From contig CAMVRT010000004.1 in NCBI GenBank assembly GCA_947169975.1, forward strand, positions 1-64,000: 64,000 nucleotides of DNA. The letters are read 5' to 3'. Positions within the stretch are counted from its first letter, which is position 1; the number at the start of each line of letters is the position of its first letter. The notes under the pieces are model-generated. The model was given only the letters and a program-made list of their open reading frames with translations. It was not told where the DNA came from and searched no databases. The position numbers and the translations under genes were made by a program. Below, piece after piece: positions 32,171-40,770 of the stretch. The DNA is from an uncultured Oscillospiraceae bacterium. GTDB lineage: Bacteria > Bacillota > Clostridia > Oscillospirales > Oscillospiraceae.

Positions 32171-33409
32171 ATGAGAGAACTGAGAGGCGCTTGCATCATT
32201 GGCCAGTCCGGCGGCCCCACTTCCGTCATCAACGCCAGCGCGTACGGCGTCATCGACACGGCACTGAAATCCGGCGTCATCACCCAGGTGCTGGGTGCCG
32301 AGCACGGCATCAAGGGCGTGCTCAACGACCGTTTGTTTGACATGGGTCTGGAGGATCCCGAGGAGCTGCGGCTGATGAAGTACACCCCCTCCTCTGCCCT
32401 GGGCTCCTGCCGCTACAAGATCGCAGATCCTGCCAAGGACGACACCGATTATAAGCGGATTCTGGAGGTCTTCAAGAAACACAACGTCCGTTATTTCTTC
32501 TACAACGGCGGTAACGACTCCATGGATACCTGCAACAAGATCAACACCTACATGCAGTCCGTGGGCTATGAGTGCCGCGTTATGGGTGTGCCCAAGACCA
32601 TCGACAATGATCTGTTCGGCACCGATCACTGCCCCGGCTTCGGCTCTGCCGCCAAGTATATCGCCACCTCCATGATGGAGGTCTATCAGGACGCCCGGGT
32701 CTATGATACCGGCATGATCGTTGTCATGGAAATCATGGGCCGCCACGCCGGCTGGCTGGCCGCCTCCGCCGCTCTGGCCAGCGAGTACGGCGCCGGACCC
32801 GACCTCATCTATCTGCCGGAAACCAACTTCAGCATGCCCGCCTTCATTGAAGACGTGAAGCGGATCTACGCCGAGAAGGGAAACTGCCTGGTGGCCGTGT
32901 CCGAGGGTATCCACTACGAGGACGGCGACTTCGTCTCCGAAGCCAAGGTGGCCGCTACGGATGGCTTCGGCCATGCCCAGCTGGGCGGTCTGGCTGCCAT
33001 TCTGGCCCAGGTTCTCAAGGAGGAGACCGGCGCCAAGGTACGCGGCATTGAGCTCAACCTGCTGCAGCGCTGCGGCGCACATCTGGCCTCTCTGACCGAC
33101 ATTGAGGAGTCCTTCATGGCGGGCAAGGCCGCTGTGGAGAACGCCATCAACGGCATCAACGGCCGCATGATCGGCTTTGAGCGCGTCATGCAGGACGGCA
33201 AATACCGCTGCAAGACCAAGCTGATCCCCCTGATGGAGGTTGCCAACGTGGAGAAGAAGATCCCCCGCGAGTGGATCAACGAGGCCGGCAACGGGGTGAA
33301 CCATCAGTTTATCGAATACGCTCTGCCCCTGATCCAGGGAGAGCCCGATCTGCCGAAGGTGGACTCCCTCCCCCGCTTCTGCCATCTGAAGAAGATCCTG
33401 GCAAAGTAA
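32171..33409 (+). CDS. pfp: Pyrophosphate-dependent 6-phosphofructokinase
   Basis: Phosphorylates fructose-6-phosphate, probably using PPi. The 412-residue protein has GQSGGPTSVIN at the N-terminus, YNGGNDSMDT (113-120) and PKTIDND (141-147). D116 replaces the Gly that ATP-dependent enzymes need, and K142 is the PPi-type residue. Family rules therefore predict PPi use, and reversibility between glycolysis and gluconeogenesis. TTGGGAGGT lies 8 nt before the ATG. Confidence 0.95.
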   Translation: MRELRGACIIGQSGGPTSVINASAYGVIDTALKSGVITQVLGAEHGIKGVLNDRLFDMGLEDPEELRLMKYTPSSALGSCRYKIADPAKDDTDYKRILEVFKKHNVRYFFYNGGNDSMDTCNKINTYMQSVGYECRVMGVPKTIDNDLFGTDHCPGFGSAAKYIATSMMEVYQDARVYDTGMIVVMEIMGRHAGWLAASAALASEYGAGPDLIYLPETNFSMPAFIEDVKRIYAEKGNCLVAVSEGIHYEDGDFVSEAKVAATDGFGHAQLGGLAAILAQVLKEETGAKVRGIELNLLQRCGAHLASLTDIEESFMAGKAAVENAINGINGRMIGFERVMQDGKYRCKTKLIPLMEVANVEKKIPREWINEAGNGVNHQFIEYALPLIQGEPDLPKVDSLPRFCHLKKILAK

Positions 33410-33423
33410 GCTCAATGAACAAT

Positions 33424-33457
33424 AAAACCGCCGCAGGAGTTGCCCTGCGGCGGTTTT
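33424..33457. terminator. Bidirectional terminator between pfp and coaX
   Basis: AAAACCGCCGCAGG and CCTGCGGCGGTTTT form a 14-bp perfect stem with loop AGTTGC. T-runs lie on both strands, suiting two converging genes. Confidence 0.9.
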
Positions 33458-33459
33458 CA

Positions 33460-34233
33460 TCATTTGTTGCGCTGATAGATTTCCCAGAGCCCCTCCATCA
33501 GCAGGAATTTGTCGTAGATGATCTCATTGCGGCAATAGCGGACGATGACAGGCGCCGGTGTGCCGGTGGCCACAACTGTGGGCGATTCATCGGGCGGCAG
33601 TGTGTCGCGAATGCGGTCGATGATCCCATCCAGCATGCCGGCCATACCGTACACGATACCGTTTTTCATGCAGTCCTCGGTGTTCTTTCCGATGAGGTTC
33701 TTGGGGTGCTGCAGTGAGACGTGGGGAAGCTGCGCAGCGTTGGCGGAAAGAGCATCCAGCGAGAGATAGACGCCAGGAAACATCAAGCCGCCCTCGTAGG
33801 TCTTTTTGGATGAGATATAAGAGACGGTGGTGGCGGTGCCCATGTCGATGAGAACAATAGGAGCAGGATACTTCACCAGAGCGGACACGGCATCCGCCAC
33901 CAGATCGGCTCCCAAACGGTTGTGGGTCTCCATGCGAATGTTCAAGCCTGTGCGAATGCCGGGACCTACCTCCATGGGTGTCTTTCCCAGCAGACGGGTC
34001 AGCGCCTTGGACATCATAAAATTCATGGCGGGAACCACGCTGGAAAAGATTGCTCCGGTAACGTCGGAGAGGTCGTAGTGATAGAGCGAAAAGATATTCA
34101 TCAGATCGATGCTGATCTGATCCGCCGTCTTTCGGCCGTCCGTGTCAATGGATGAAAGAAACTTCAGTTCCCGATTTTCTCCGAACAGGCCGACAGAAAT
34201 ATTGGAGTTACCCACATCGATAGCCAGCAGCAC
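33460..34233 (-). CDS. coaX: Type III pantothenate kinase
   Basis: The first step of coenzyme A synthesis. The 257-residue ASKHA-fold protein has LLAIDVGNSNISVGLF at the start (ATP/Mg loop), GADLVADAVSA, IVLIDMGTATTVSYI and GLMFPGV. The start is a GTG after AGGGGA. It is the last gene of a minus-strand run after ligA, 64 nt apart. Confidence 0.96.
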   Translation of the reverse strand: MLLAIDVGNSNISVGLFGENRELKFLSSIDTDGRKTADQISIDLMNIFSLYHYDLSDVTGAIFSSVVPAMNFMMSKALTRLLGKTPMEVGPGIRTGLNIRMETHNRLGADLVADAVSALVKYPAPIVLIDMGTATTVSYISSKKTYEGGLMFPGVYLSLDALSANAAQLPHVSLQHPKNLIGKNTEDCMKNGIVYGMAGMLDGIIDRIRDTLPPDESPTVVATGTPAPVIVRYCRNEIIYDKFLLMEGLWEIYQRNK

Positions 34234-34297
34234 AGGTGATCCCCTCCCCTTTCCGTTTCAAAAATTGTATCAAAGGCAGGCGCGGTTGGCAAGAGTA

Positions 34298-36271
34298 TTA
34301 TTTCAGCAGCTCCAGGAATTCCTCCTCCGTCAGCACAGGAATTCCCAACTCCTTCGCCTTGCGCAGCTTGCTGCCGGCATTTTCACCGGCCACCACGTAG
34401 GTGGTCTTTTTAGAGACAGAACCGGAGATTTTGCCGCCTCTCTTCTCGATCATCTCCCCTGCCTCGTCGCGGGTGAATCGTTCCAGCGCGCCGGTCAGAA
34501 CAAAAGTCATTCCGGCAAGACGGCTGTCAAGGACTTCCTCTTTACACGTCATATTGACCCCGACCGCGCGCAGACGTTCGATCAGATCCTTCGACTGGGG
34601 ATCGTCCATCCACTGCCGGATATAGTCAGCCGTGATTGGCCCAACATCGTCAATGGCGGTCAGTTCGTCAATAGATGCTTGAGAGAGCGCATCAAAGGTC
34701 CTGAAATGACTGGCCAGTACCTTGGCGGCCTTATCGCCTACCTGCCGGATGCCAAGAGCGTTGATAAGACGCCAGAGGTCGCTCTCCCTGGACGCTGCGA
34801 TGGCGTCCACCGCGTTTTGGGCGGATTTTTCACCCATACGATCCAGTTGGGCGATGTCCTGTGCCTGGAGCGTATAGAGATCTGCGGCAGTTTTGACCAG
34901 TCCGGCCTCAATCAATTGATTCAGCACAGCCGGACCGAGGCCATCGATATCCATAGCGTTGCGGGAGGCAAAGTGGGTCAGATTCCGCAGACGCTGGGCG
35001 GGACACTCGGCGCCGGTGCACCGGATCGCCGCACCGTCCGGGTCGCGGGAAACCGGCGCGCCGCACACGGGACAGTGATCCGGCAGCCGGAACGGTACGG
35101 TGCCATCAGGACGTTTGTCCGCAACGACCTCCACGATCTCCGGGATGATCTCTCCGGCCTTCTGGACGATGACAGTGTCGCCGATGCGAATATCCTTCTC
35201 TGATATGAAATCCTGATTGTGAAGTGTCGCATAGGTGACGGTAGTGCCTGCCAGACGGACAGGCTCCAGAACAGCCTTGGGCGTCAAAACACCCGTGCGG
35301 CCCACCTGAACGACGATATCCTTCAGCACGGAAGCCTTTTGCTCCGGCGGATATTTGTAGGCTATGGCCCACTTGGGACATTTGGCCGTGCTGCCCAGTA
35401 CGGTGCGGTCCTGAAGATTGTTTACCTTGATGACTGCGCCGTCGATATCGAAGGGAAATGCCATCCGCTCGTCTCCAAGGCGGTCGATCTCGCGCTGAAT
35501 CTCATCCGGCGCGGAGAGACGGGCACAGGGAATGACTTTGAAATTCTGGGAGGCCAGATAGTCTATGGTCTCGGTGTGTGTGGTGAATGCCCTGCCCTCG
35601 GCCAGTTGGAGGTTAAACACGGCAATGTCCAGCCGCCGCTGCGAGGCGATCTTCGGGTCCAGCTGCCGCAGGGAACCGGCGGCAGCGTTGCGGGGATTGG
35701 CCATCAGTGGTTTTCCCTCGATCTCCCGTTGGGCGTTGATCTCCTCAAACACCTTGCGTGACATATAAACCTCACCCCGGACGATAAGGCGAGGCAGCTT
35801 TTCCGGCAGCACCATAGGGATGGAGCGGATAGTGCGCAGATTTTCCGTGACGTCCTCCCCTACCCTGCCGTCGCCCCGGGTGGCGCCGCGGACGAATACG
35901 CCGTCCCGGTACTCCAGCGCCACGGAGAGACCGTCCACCTTGGGCTCTACACTGTACTCCGCGCGGGGCAGCGTATCGTGGAGCCGATCCAGAAATTCCC
36001 GCACCTCGTCGGCGTTGAACACGTCCTGCAGGCTCTCCAGCGGAACAGGGTGCTCCACCGGCTCAAACTGGCTTAAAGCCGGGCCGCCTACCCGCTGGGT
36101 GGGAGAATCGGTTGTGATCTCCTCGGGATGCTCCCGCTCCAGATCCTCCAACCGGCGCAACATATGATCATATTCGTAATCCGAAATGGTAGGCGCGTCC
36201 TGCACGTAGTAGCGGTAGCCGTGTTCGTTGAGCTCGTCGCGCAAACGCTTCATTTCCTCTTGATAAGTCAT
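34298..36271 (-). CDS. ligA: NAD-dependent DNA ligase
   Basis: Joins nicks in replication and repair. The 657-residue protein has the Ia domain (1-~70), adenylation domain with nucleophile K111 (EPKVDGLSVALEY), an OB-fold, a C4 zinc finger (CPVCG ... CTGAECP), helix-hairpin-helix repeats (~430-560), and a C-terminal BRCT domain (LAGMTFVLTGALERFTRDEA, to the end). yunB lies 4 nt upstream on the same strand. Confidence 0.98.
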   Translation of the reverse strand: MTYQEEMKRLRDELNEHGYRYYVQDAPTISDYEYDHMLRRLEDLEREHPEEITTDSPTQRVGGPALSQFEPVEHPVPLESLQDVFNADEVREFLDRLHDTLPRAEYSVEPKVDGLSVALEYRDGVFVRGATRGDGRVGEDVTENLRTIRSIPMVLPEKLPRLIVRGEVYMSRKVFEEINAQREIEGKPLMANPRNAAAGSLRQLDPKIASQRRLDIAVFNLQLAEGRAFTTHTETIDYLASQNFKVIPCARLSAPDEIQREIDRLGDERMAFPFDIDGAVIKVNNLQDRTVLGSTAKCPKWAIAYKYPPEQKASVLKDIVVQVGRTGVLTPKAVLEPVRLAGTTVTYATLHNQDFISEKDIRIGDTVIVQKAGEIIPEIVEVVADKRPDGTVPFRLPDHCPVCGAPVSRDPDGAAIRCTGAECPAQRLRNLTHFASRNAMDIDGLGPAVLNQLIEAGLVKTAADLYTLQAQDIAQLDRMGEKSAQNAVDAIAASRESDLWRLINALGIRQVGDKAAKVLASHFRTFDALSQASIDELTAIDDVGPITADYIRQWMDDPQSKDLIERLRAVGVNMTCKEEVLDSRLAGMTFVLTGALERFTRDEAGEMIEKRGGKISGSVSKKTTYVVAGENAGSKLRKAKELGIPVLTEEEFLELLK

Positions 36272-36275
36272 GTTA

Positions 36276-36971
36276 TCACCCGTTATTCATGATGTAATCC
36301 TGTGCGTATTTTTCCAAATCGGAAGGAAGTGTGCTGAAACTGGTGTAATTCTGGGGAACGCTGCCTACGATCACCGTTTCCGCAACAGAAATCTCGTTGG
36401 AGACCCGGGTGGACGTGGTAAAACCCGGCAGCAGGACGCCCATATAGACGTCAATTCGAAGTACGATAAGGTGCTTTGTTTGATTGATGCCGGCGGCGCT
36501 GAAATCGTTGCGAAAGGCAGCGGAAGTGGAACCTGCGGCCTGCATCCGGATGCCGATACCGGGGCCGCGTCCGGCCAGCAGCGCAGAGCCCGTCAGCGAG
36601 CCGATGGGAATGGACAGCTCCGATGTGGAAACCTCCCCCAGACGGCGCAGGATGTCATCCGTGATGATGGACTGGAGACGGTTGACTTCACTCATGTTGC
36701 TGCGCAGCGCCGTTACGCGGCCATCCGAATCCTTTTCCAGCGTCACAAGGGCGTCGTAGTTGATCAGCCCGCTGTTGACGGCGTCGGTCACAGCGGCCAC
36801 GACGATGCGGTTGACGATGTTGTTGACACGCGCTACAGCCAGGCTTGTGAGAATCGGCTTCATATGAACCACGGCGATCAGACAAAACACAATAATGATA
36901 GCTGTGACCGCAATGAGCCAGGCGAGGATCCGTTTTCGCAGTGAAAGGCGCATATAGCGCAGTCTGCTCAT
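36276..36971 (-). CDS. yunB: Sporulation protein YunB
   Basis: The protein is about 231 residues, with one N-terminal transmembrane helix (~13-35). The YunB core follows (ILTSLAVARVNNIVNRIVVAAV; YDALVTLEKDSDGRVTALRSNMSEVNRL; SIPIGSLTGSALLAGRGP). YunB is a SigE-controlled protein needed for efficient sporulation in Bacillus. The ATG after GGGGGTGT is preferred over an ATG 15 nt upstream. It ends 4 nt before ligA. Confidence 0.9.
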   Translation of the reverse strand: MSRLRYMRLSLRKRILAWLIAVTAIIIVFCLIAVVHMKPILTSLAVARVNNIVNRIVVAAVTDAVNSGLINYDALVTLEKDSDGRVTALRSNMSEVNRLQSIITDDILRRLGEVSTSELSIPIGSLTGSALLAGRGPGIGIRMQAAGSTSAAFRNDFSAAGINQTKHLIVLRIDVYMGVLLPGFTTSTRVSNEISVAETVIVGSVPQNYTSFSTLPSDLEKYAQDYIMNNG

Positions 36972-37010
36972 GGCATACACCCCCATGGAGCATATGCCGG
37001 AACGGTTGAT

Positions 37011-38396
37011 TTATTCCTCCCAGCTGTTGACGATGGCCTTGAAGGTCTTGCCGCGCTCCATGAAGTTCTTGAACTGATCGAAGGCGGCGCAGGCGGGTGA
37101 CAGCGTGACCACATCGCCAGGCAAAGCCTTGCCGCGGGCGGCCAGTACAGCCGTCTCAAAGGGCGCTGCATGGATGATCTCCGGACAGCCGTCGGTGTAA
37201 CCGGGAGCGGCTTTGACAGCGGCTTCGATCTTGTCCTCTGTGGCGCCGCAGAGCACCAGCAGCTTCACGTGCTCCACGATCTCCGGGCCGAGCACATCAA
37301 AGGGGATGTGCTTATCGTAGCCGCCGGCGATGAGGATCACCTTCTCCGGGAAGGAACGAAGACCGGCAATGGTGCGGCTGGGACTGGAAGCGATGGAATC
37401 GTTGTAGAACCGGACGCCGTGCCAGGTGCGTACCAGCTCGATCCGGTGCTCCACGCCGCCGAAATTGCGGGCGAAGTCCACGATCACCTCGTCGGGCACC
37501 AGACCGTCCACCGCAGCGATGGCAGCCATATAGTTTTCCACGTTGTGTACGCCGGGGAGCTTGATATCAGCAGTGGACATGATGCGGCGTTCCTGCCCGT
37601 CATGGCGGCTGATAATATCCTCACCGCGCAGGAACACGCCGTCAGACAGTTCCTCCCTGCGGCTGAAATAGCGGGCGCGGCCGTTGGCGCGCTGCGCCTG
37701 CTCGCGGGTAATGGCATTATCGCGGTTGAATACGGCGATATCCTCCTCGTTTTGGTAGCGGAAAATATTTTCCTTGGCGGCGACATACTCCGACATATCG
37801 CGGTGAACGTCCAGATGATTGGGCGCAAGATTGGTAATGACAGCGATGTGGGGGCTGCAGGTCATGGTCATCAGCTGGAAGGAGCTGAGCTCCAGCACTG
37901 CGTAGTCCGTAGAACGCATGTCTCCTGCCTCGCAGAGCAGCGGGTGGCCGATGTTGCCGCCCACATGAACGATATTGCCGGCGGCCTTCAACAGCTCGGC
38001 AATAATGGTAGTGGTTGTGGTCTTACCGTCAGAACCGGTCACGGCGATAATGGGACAGGGACAGACACGGAAGAATATCTCCATCTCCGAGGTCAGCTCA
38101 CTTCCCTGCTCCACGGCGCGCAGCAGCTGCGGTACGTCGGGACGAAGGCCCGGCGTACGGAAAATCACATCGTGGTGCAGGTGATCGAGATAGTCATTTC
38201 CCAACTGCAGCTTGACGCCCATGGCCTCCAGGGCGGCGGCCTGATCGCCCAATGCGGCACGGTCTCTGCGGTCGCAGGCCGTCACGTCGATGCCGCTTCG
38301 CGCCAGCAGCTCAATAAGCGGTGTGTTGCTGACGCCGATGCCGATGACGGCTACGGTGCGGTTTTTGATCGTATCCAAGTATTCACGCAATGTCAC
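37011..38396 (-). CDS. murD: UDP-N-acetylmuramoyl-L-alanine:D-glutamate ligase
   Basis: Adds D-Glu to UDP-MurNAc-L-Ala in the cytoplasmic steps of peptidoglycan synthesis. The 461-residue protein has a Rossmann-like N-terminal domain (VAVIGIGVSN), ATP loop GSDGKTTT (121-128), ELSSFQL, NLAPNHLDVH and the Mur ligase C-terminal domain (LIAGGYDKHIPF; LSPACAAFDQFKNFMERG). The start is a GTG with GGAGGGA 7 nt upstream. The long in-frame extension to 38507 has no support. Confidence 0.97.
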   Translation of the reverse strand: MTLREYLDTIKNRTVAVIGIGVSNTPLIELLARSGIDVTACDRRDRAALGDQAAALEAMGVKLQLGNDYLDHLHHDVIFRTPGLRPDVPQLLRAVEQGSELTSEMEIFFRVCPCPIIAVTGSDGKTTTTTIIAELLKAAGNIVHVGGNIGHPLLCEAGDMRSTDYAVLELSSFQLMTMTCSPHIAVITNLAPNHLDVHRDMSEYVAAKENIFRYQNEEDIAVFNRDNAITREQAQRANGRARYFSRREELSDGVFLRGEDIISRHDGQERRIMSTADIKLPGVHNVENYMAAIAAVDGLVPDEVIVDFARNFGGVEHRIELVRTWHGVRFYNDSIASSPSRTIAGLRSFPEKVILIAGGYDKHIPFDVLGPEIVEHVKLLVLCGATEDKIEAAVKAAPGYTDGCPEIIHAAPFETAVLAARGKALPGDVVTLSPACAAFDQFKNFMERGKTFKAIVNSWEE

Positions 38397-38490
38397 GAGG
38401 AATCCCTCCGAATCATATTTTTGCCTATATATTATACCGCAATCTGCCGCGCAGTTCAATGATTTCCGGCGAAAACTCCGCCCATTCCCA

Positions 38491-38519
38491 TTGACTTTCC
38501 CTCCCAAATTGGATAGAAT
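38491..38519 (+). promoter_or_regulatory. Promoter of rnpB
   Basis: TTGACT and TAGAAT are separated by 17 nt. The -10 box ends 8 nt before the RNA's P1 helix, a good fit for a direct transcription start. Confidence 0.75.
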
Positions 38520-38526
38520 AAACGCT

Positions 38527-38867
38527 GCAAGTGGATCAGACAGTCGCGGGGGTAAGGCGAAAGCCTGCCCATGAGGAAAGTCCGGGCTCCACAGGGCAAG
38601 GATAACGGGTAACGCCCGCCGAAGGCGACTTCAGGACAAGTGCAACAGAGAGATACCGCCGGCTTTGGACCGGTAAGGGTGGAAAGGTGAGGTAAGAGCT
38701 CACCCGTCGACTGGAGACAGTCCGACGCTGTAAACTCTATCCGGAGCAACACCGCAATGGGAGCAACAGGCTGGCCCGGCCGCTCCCGAGGTGGCTTGAT
38801 CGCATCGGCAACGGTGCGGCTAGATAGATGACTGTCAAGACAGAACCCGGCTTACAGATCCGCTTGC
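38527..38867 (+). ncRNA. rnpB: RNase P RNA, bacterial class A
   Basis: The catalytic RNA of RNase P, which trims tRNA 5' ends. The diagnostic GAGGAAAGTCCGGGCTCCAC lies near 38571 and ACAGAACCCGGCTTACAG near the 3' end; together they form the P4 core. P1 pairs CAAGTGGAT (38528-38536) with ATCCGCTTG (38858-38866). The length of about 340 nt is typical. It is transcribed divergently from murD and followed by a terminator. Confidence 0.96.
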
Positions 38868-38878
38868 GTAAATATGAC

Positions 38879-38914
38879 AGCACCGGCGTACAAACGCCGG
38901 TGCTGTGTTTTTTT
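38879..38914. terminator. Terminator of rnpB and, on the other strand, near the end of the SipL-like gene
   Basis: AGCACCGGCG and CGCCGGTGCT with loop TACAAA, followed by TGTGTTTTTTT on the plus strand. Confidence 0.9.
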
Positions 38915-38916
38915 GA

Positions 38917-40410
38917 TTATCGGATCTTCGGGATCAACAGCATCTGGTCAGAGATGTCGCTCTCCTGCTCCAATCCATTGGCAGCCAGAATGGCCTGCTC
39001 CTCTGTGCGGCACTGTTTCGCCAGATCCCACAGGGTCTCCCCCTCCCCCATTCGACGCAGAATCAACGAGGGCGTTGCCGATCTGTCGATTTCCCCAAGT
39101 AGCTGTGCCGAAGTGACAGCTGTCATGTTTTCTGTGCTTTCCTGATGCAGCCGGAAGGAGACCGGGATGCGCACCTCGTAGCCGCTTCCCATGCGCTGCA
39201 TCGTTTCAGGCTCAACGCTCACGCGGTATGAGGTGGGGATCTGCCCCAGCTCTGCGCTGACTTCGGCGCTGCGCTCGGCGATCACAGGAGTGCCGGATTC
39301 GTCCAGATAGAGGATCTTCATATGTACTGTGGTGTGCAATGCGGGACGATCTCCCTCTGCAGTGCCCAGTTCAGCCTGTGTGCAGTCCGCATCAGTCAGA
39401 TAAACAAAGGCTCCTGCGCCTTCCAGCCGCTGCGTCACATCACGGCGCAATTCCTCCGGCTGCCTGGCCACAGTTATGACTGCTTCTTCCTGGCACGTCT
39501 GCATTTCACAGCGGGTGCTGTAGAGATCGGTAACAAAGTCCGCCGGAAATTGCGTATAGGTCTGGAAAAACAGCATCATGCGCACTGTGACGCCGAATCC
39601 GTTTCCCGCCTCCGTTCGCACCGGATGGATCTCATGCTCCATGATCTGGGCTGTGCAGCAGAATTCCGCACCGTCGGGCAGTTCCTCGCCATCGATGATC
39701 TGTGAAAACGGCAGTGTCATCTGGCGGCACTCCAACGTATCTGAACGACAAAGCAGCGACAAAATGGCATCTCCTTTGACCACCAGCTTGTTGCCGAACT
39801 GCTGACAGCTGTTTATCCGAAGAAATGTGCGATCCAGCAGCAGGTCGCATGATTCACTTTGCCCGTTTTCCGGCGGGATCTCCTGAGCAAAGCTGCATTC
39901 ACGTTCCCAAACATCCGTCATCAGCGGGAGGGTAATCTGACGGCGGCGGACCTGCAGGCCCTCACACTCCCCTGCTCCCACACAAATGCGATGTGATACC
40001 TTGCGCCAGCCGCGTACCCGGAATTCCGGCAGCGCACGGGCATACAGCTTACGGGAGCCCAGCATTTTCACCTCCAGCAGCAATAATCTGCTGTCCACTG
40101 CAATCATTTGGCAGCCGCGCTTGTCATCCACCTTGCAGGAAAACGGCAGCGTCAGAGACAACGTGCGAAGGCCCGCGCTCTCCTCGGAGGTATAGAGCAC
40201 ACTTACGCGGATGCTGCCGCTGACGGTCAGCTTCCCGTCGTTGACCGACTTATCCCGGATCCGGATCTGGCCTGCCGTGTCTACAATACGGGCCAGATCC
40301 GGACAGTATTCCGGAATGGCTGTTTCCGTGGATTCCTCGTGGGTTACCACCAGGTCTTCCGCTGCTTCGCAGCTGCTGATATCCCGAAACTTCAAATCAA
40401 GCTCATCCAT
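38917..40410 (-). CDS. SipL-like spore protein: DUF3794 (SPOCS) domains plus C-terminal LysM
   Basis: The 497-residue protein has repeated DUF3794/SPOCS-type segments. One lies at ~30-150 (EYCPDLARIVDTAGQIRI; SGSIRVSVLYTSE) and others at ~190-290 and ~310-430. A LysM domain closes it (~452-497: EGETLWDLAKQCRTEEQAILAANGLEQ...DQMLLIPKIR). This is the layout of C. difficile SipL, which binds SpoIVA and is needed for coat formation around the forespore. The adjacent spoVM-like gene 58 nt upstream fits that role. Assignment rests on architecture and context. Confidence 0.85.
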   Translation of the reverse strand: MDELDLKFRDISSCEAAEDLVVTHEESTETAIPEYCPDLARIVDTAGQIRIRDKSVNDGKLTVSGSIRVSVLYTSEESAGLRTLSLTLPFSCKVDDKRGCQMIAVDSRLLLLEVKMLGSRKLYARALPEFRVRGWRKVSHRICVGAGECEGLQVRRRQITLPLMTDVWERECSFAQEIPPENGQSESCDLLLDRTFLRINSCQQFGNKLVVKGDAILSLLCRSDTLECRQMTLPFSQIIDGEELPDGAEFCCTAQIMEHEIHPVRTEAGNGFGVTVRMMLFFQTYTQFPADFVTDLYSTRCEMQTCQEEAVITVARQPEELRRDVTQRLEGAGAFVYLTDADCTQAELGTAEGDRPALHTTVHMKILYLDESGTPVIAERSAEVSAELGQIPTSYRVSVEPETMQRMGSGYEVRIPVSFRLHQESTENMTAVTSAQLLGEIDRSATPSLILRRMGEGETLWDLAKQCRTEEQAILAANGLEQESDISDQMLLIPKIR

Positions 40411-40468
40411 TGTTTTGCCCTCTCATTCTTCCAGTACTTGCTGGGAGCATATGAGAGAGAAAGGGTAA

Positions 40469-40543
40469 TTATTCCTTTATTCCAAAGAGTCTGCGCAGCA
40501 ATCCGCGCAAAAATTTCGGCGCCTTATATACGACGATCTTCAT
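40469..40543 (-). CDS. spoVM: Stage V sporulation protein M (24 residues)
   Basis: A very short gene with AGGAGGT 4-5 nt before the ATG. The peptide begins MKIVVYKAPKFLRGLLR and ends RLFGIKE. It shares the SpoVM pattern MK....K.PKFL.G..R...G, including the helix-bending Pro, and forms an amphipathic basic helix. SpoVM senses the convex forespore membrane and anchors SpoIVA for coat assembly. It sits between a small membrane protein and the SipL-like gene on the same strand. Genes this short are commonly missed by gene callers. Confidence 0.88.
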   Translation of the reverse strand: MKIVVYKAPKFLRGLLRRLFGIKE

Positions 40544-40545
40544 GG

Positions 40546-40704
40546 TTACCTCCTGTCACACAGGCAGATCAGCCCGCAGCCGATCAGCAGAAATGATACA
40601 AGAAACAGCAGAAATCCCGTCGGGAAAATGGCCGCGATCAGGATCCCAAGCCCCAACCCCAGCGCGCAGATCCCGAGAGTTTTCCCAAAGCCTCCCCTAC
40701 GCAT
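40546..40704 (-). CDS. 52-residue membrane protein upstream of spoVM
   Basis: It opens MRRGGFGKTLGICALGLGLG and has two hydrophobic spans (~9-27 and 29-47), ending CLCDRR. GGAGGG lies upstream of the ATG. Its stop codon sits inside the spoVM ribosome site (AGGAGGTAACC), so the two genes are probably translated together. Small proteins of this kind recur beside sporulation genes in Clostridia. Function unknown. Confidence 0.7.
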   Translation of the reverse strand: MRRGGFGKTLGICALGLGLGILIAAIFPTGFLLFLVSFLLIGCGLICLCDRR

Positions 40705-40736
40705 TTAAGACCCTCCTCTGCTCCCATTATATGAAA

Positions 40737-40770
40737 AACCAGCGGGAGCGTCACCTTGCTCCCACTGGTT
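40737..40770 (-). terminator. Terminator of the prkC-rsgA transcription unit
   Basis: On the minus strand, AACCAGTGGGAGC and GCTCCCGCTGGTT with an 8-nt loop, then TTTC. The stem includes the last codons and stop of rsgA. It separates that unit from the small-protein/spoVM/SipL group. Confidence 0.8.

Noticed and set aside
32099-33463. 454-codon minus-strand ORF
   Set aside because: It is antisense to the PPi-phosphofructokinase and composed of shadow-type residues.
37170-38462. 430-codon plus-strand ORF
   Set aside because: It is antisense to murD and runs towards the rnpB promoter; murD motifs are clear on the other strand.
38456-38752. 98-codon minus-strand ORF over rnpB
   Set aside because: The region is RNase P RNA, with conserved core and P1 pairing.
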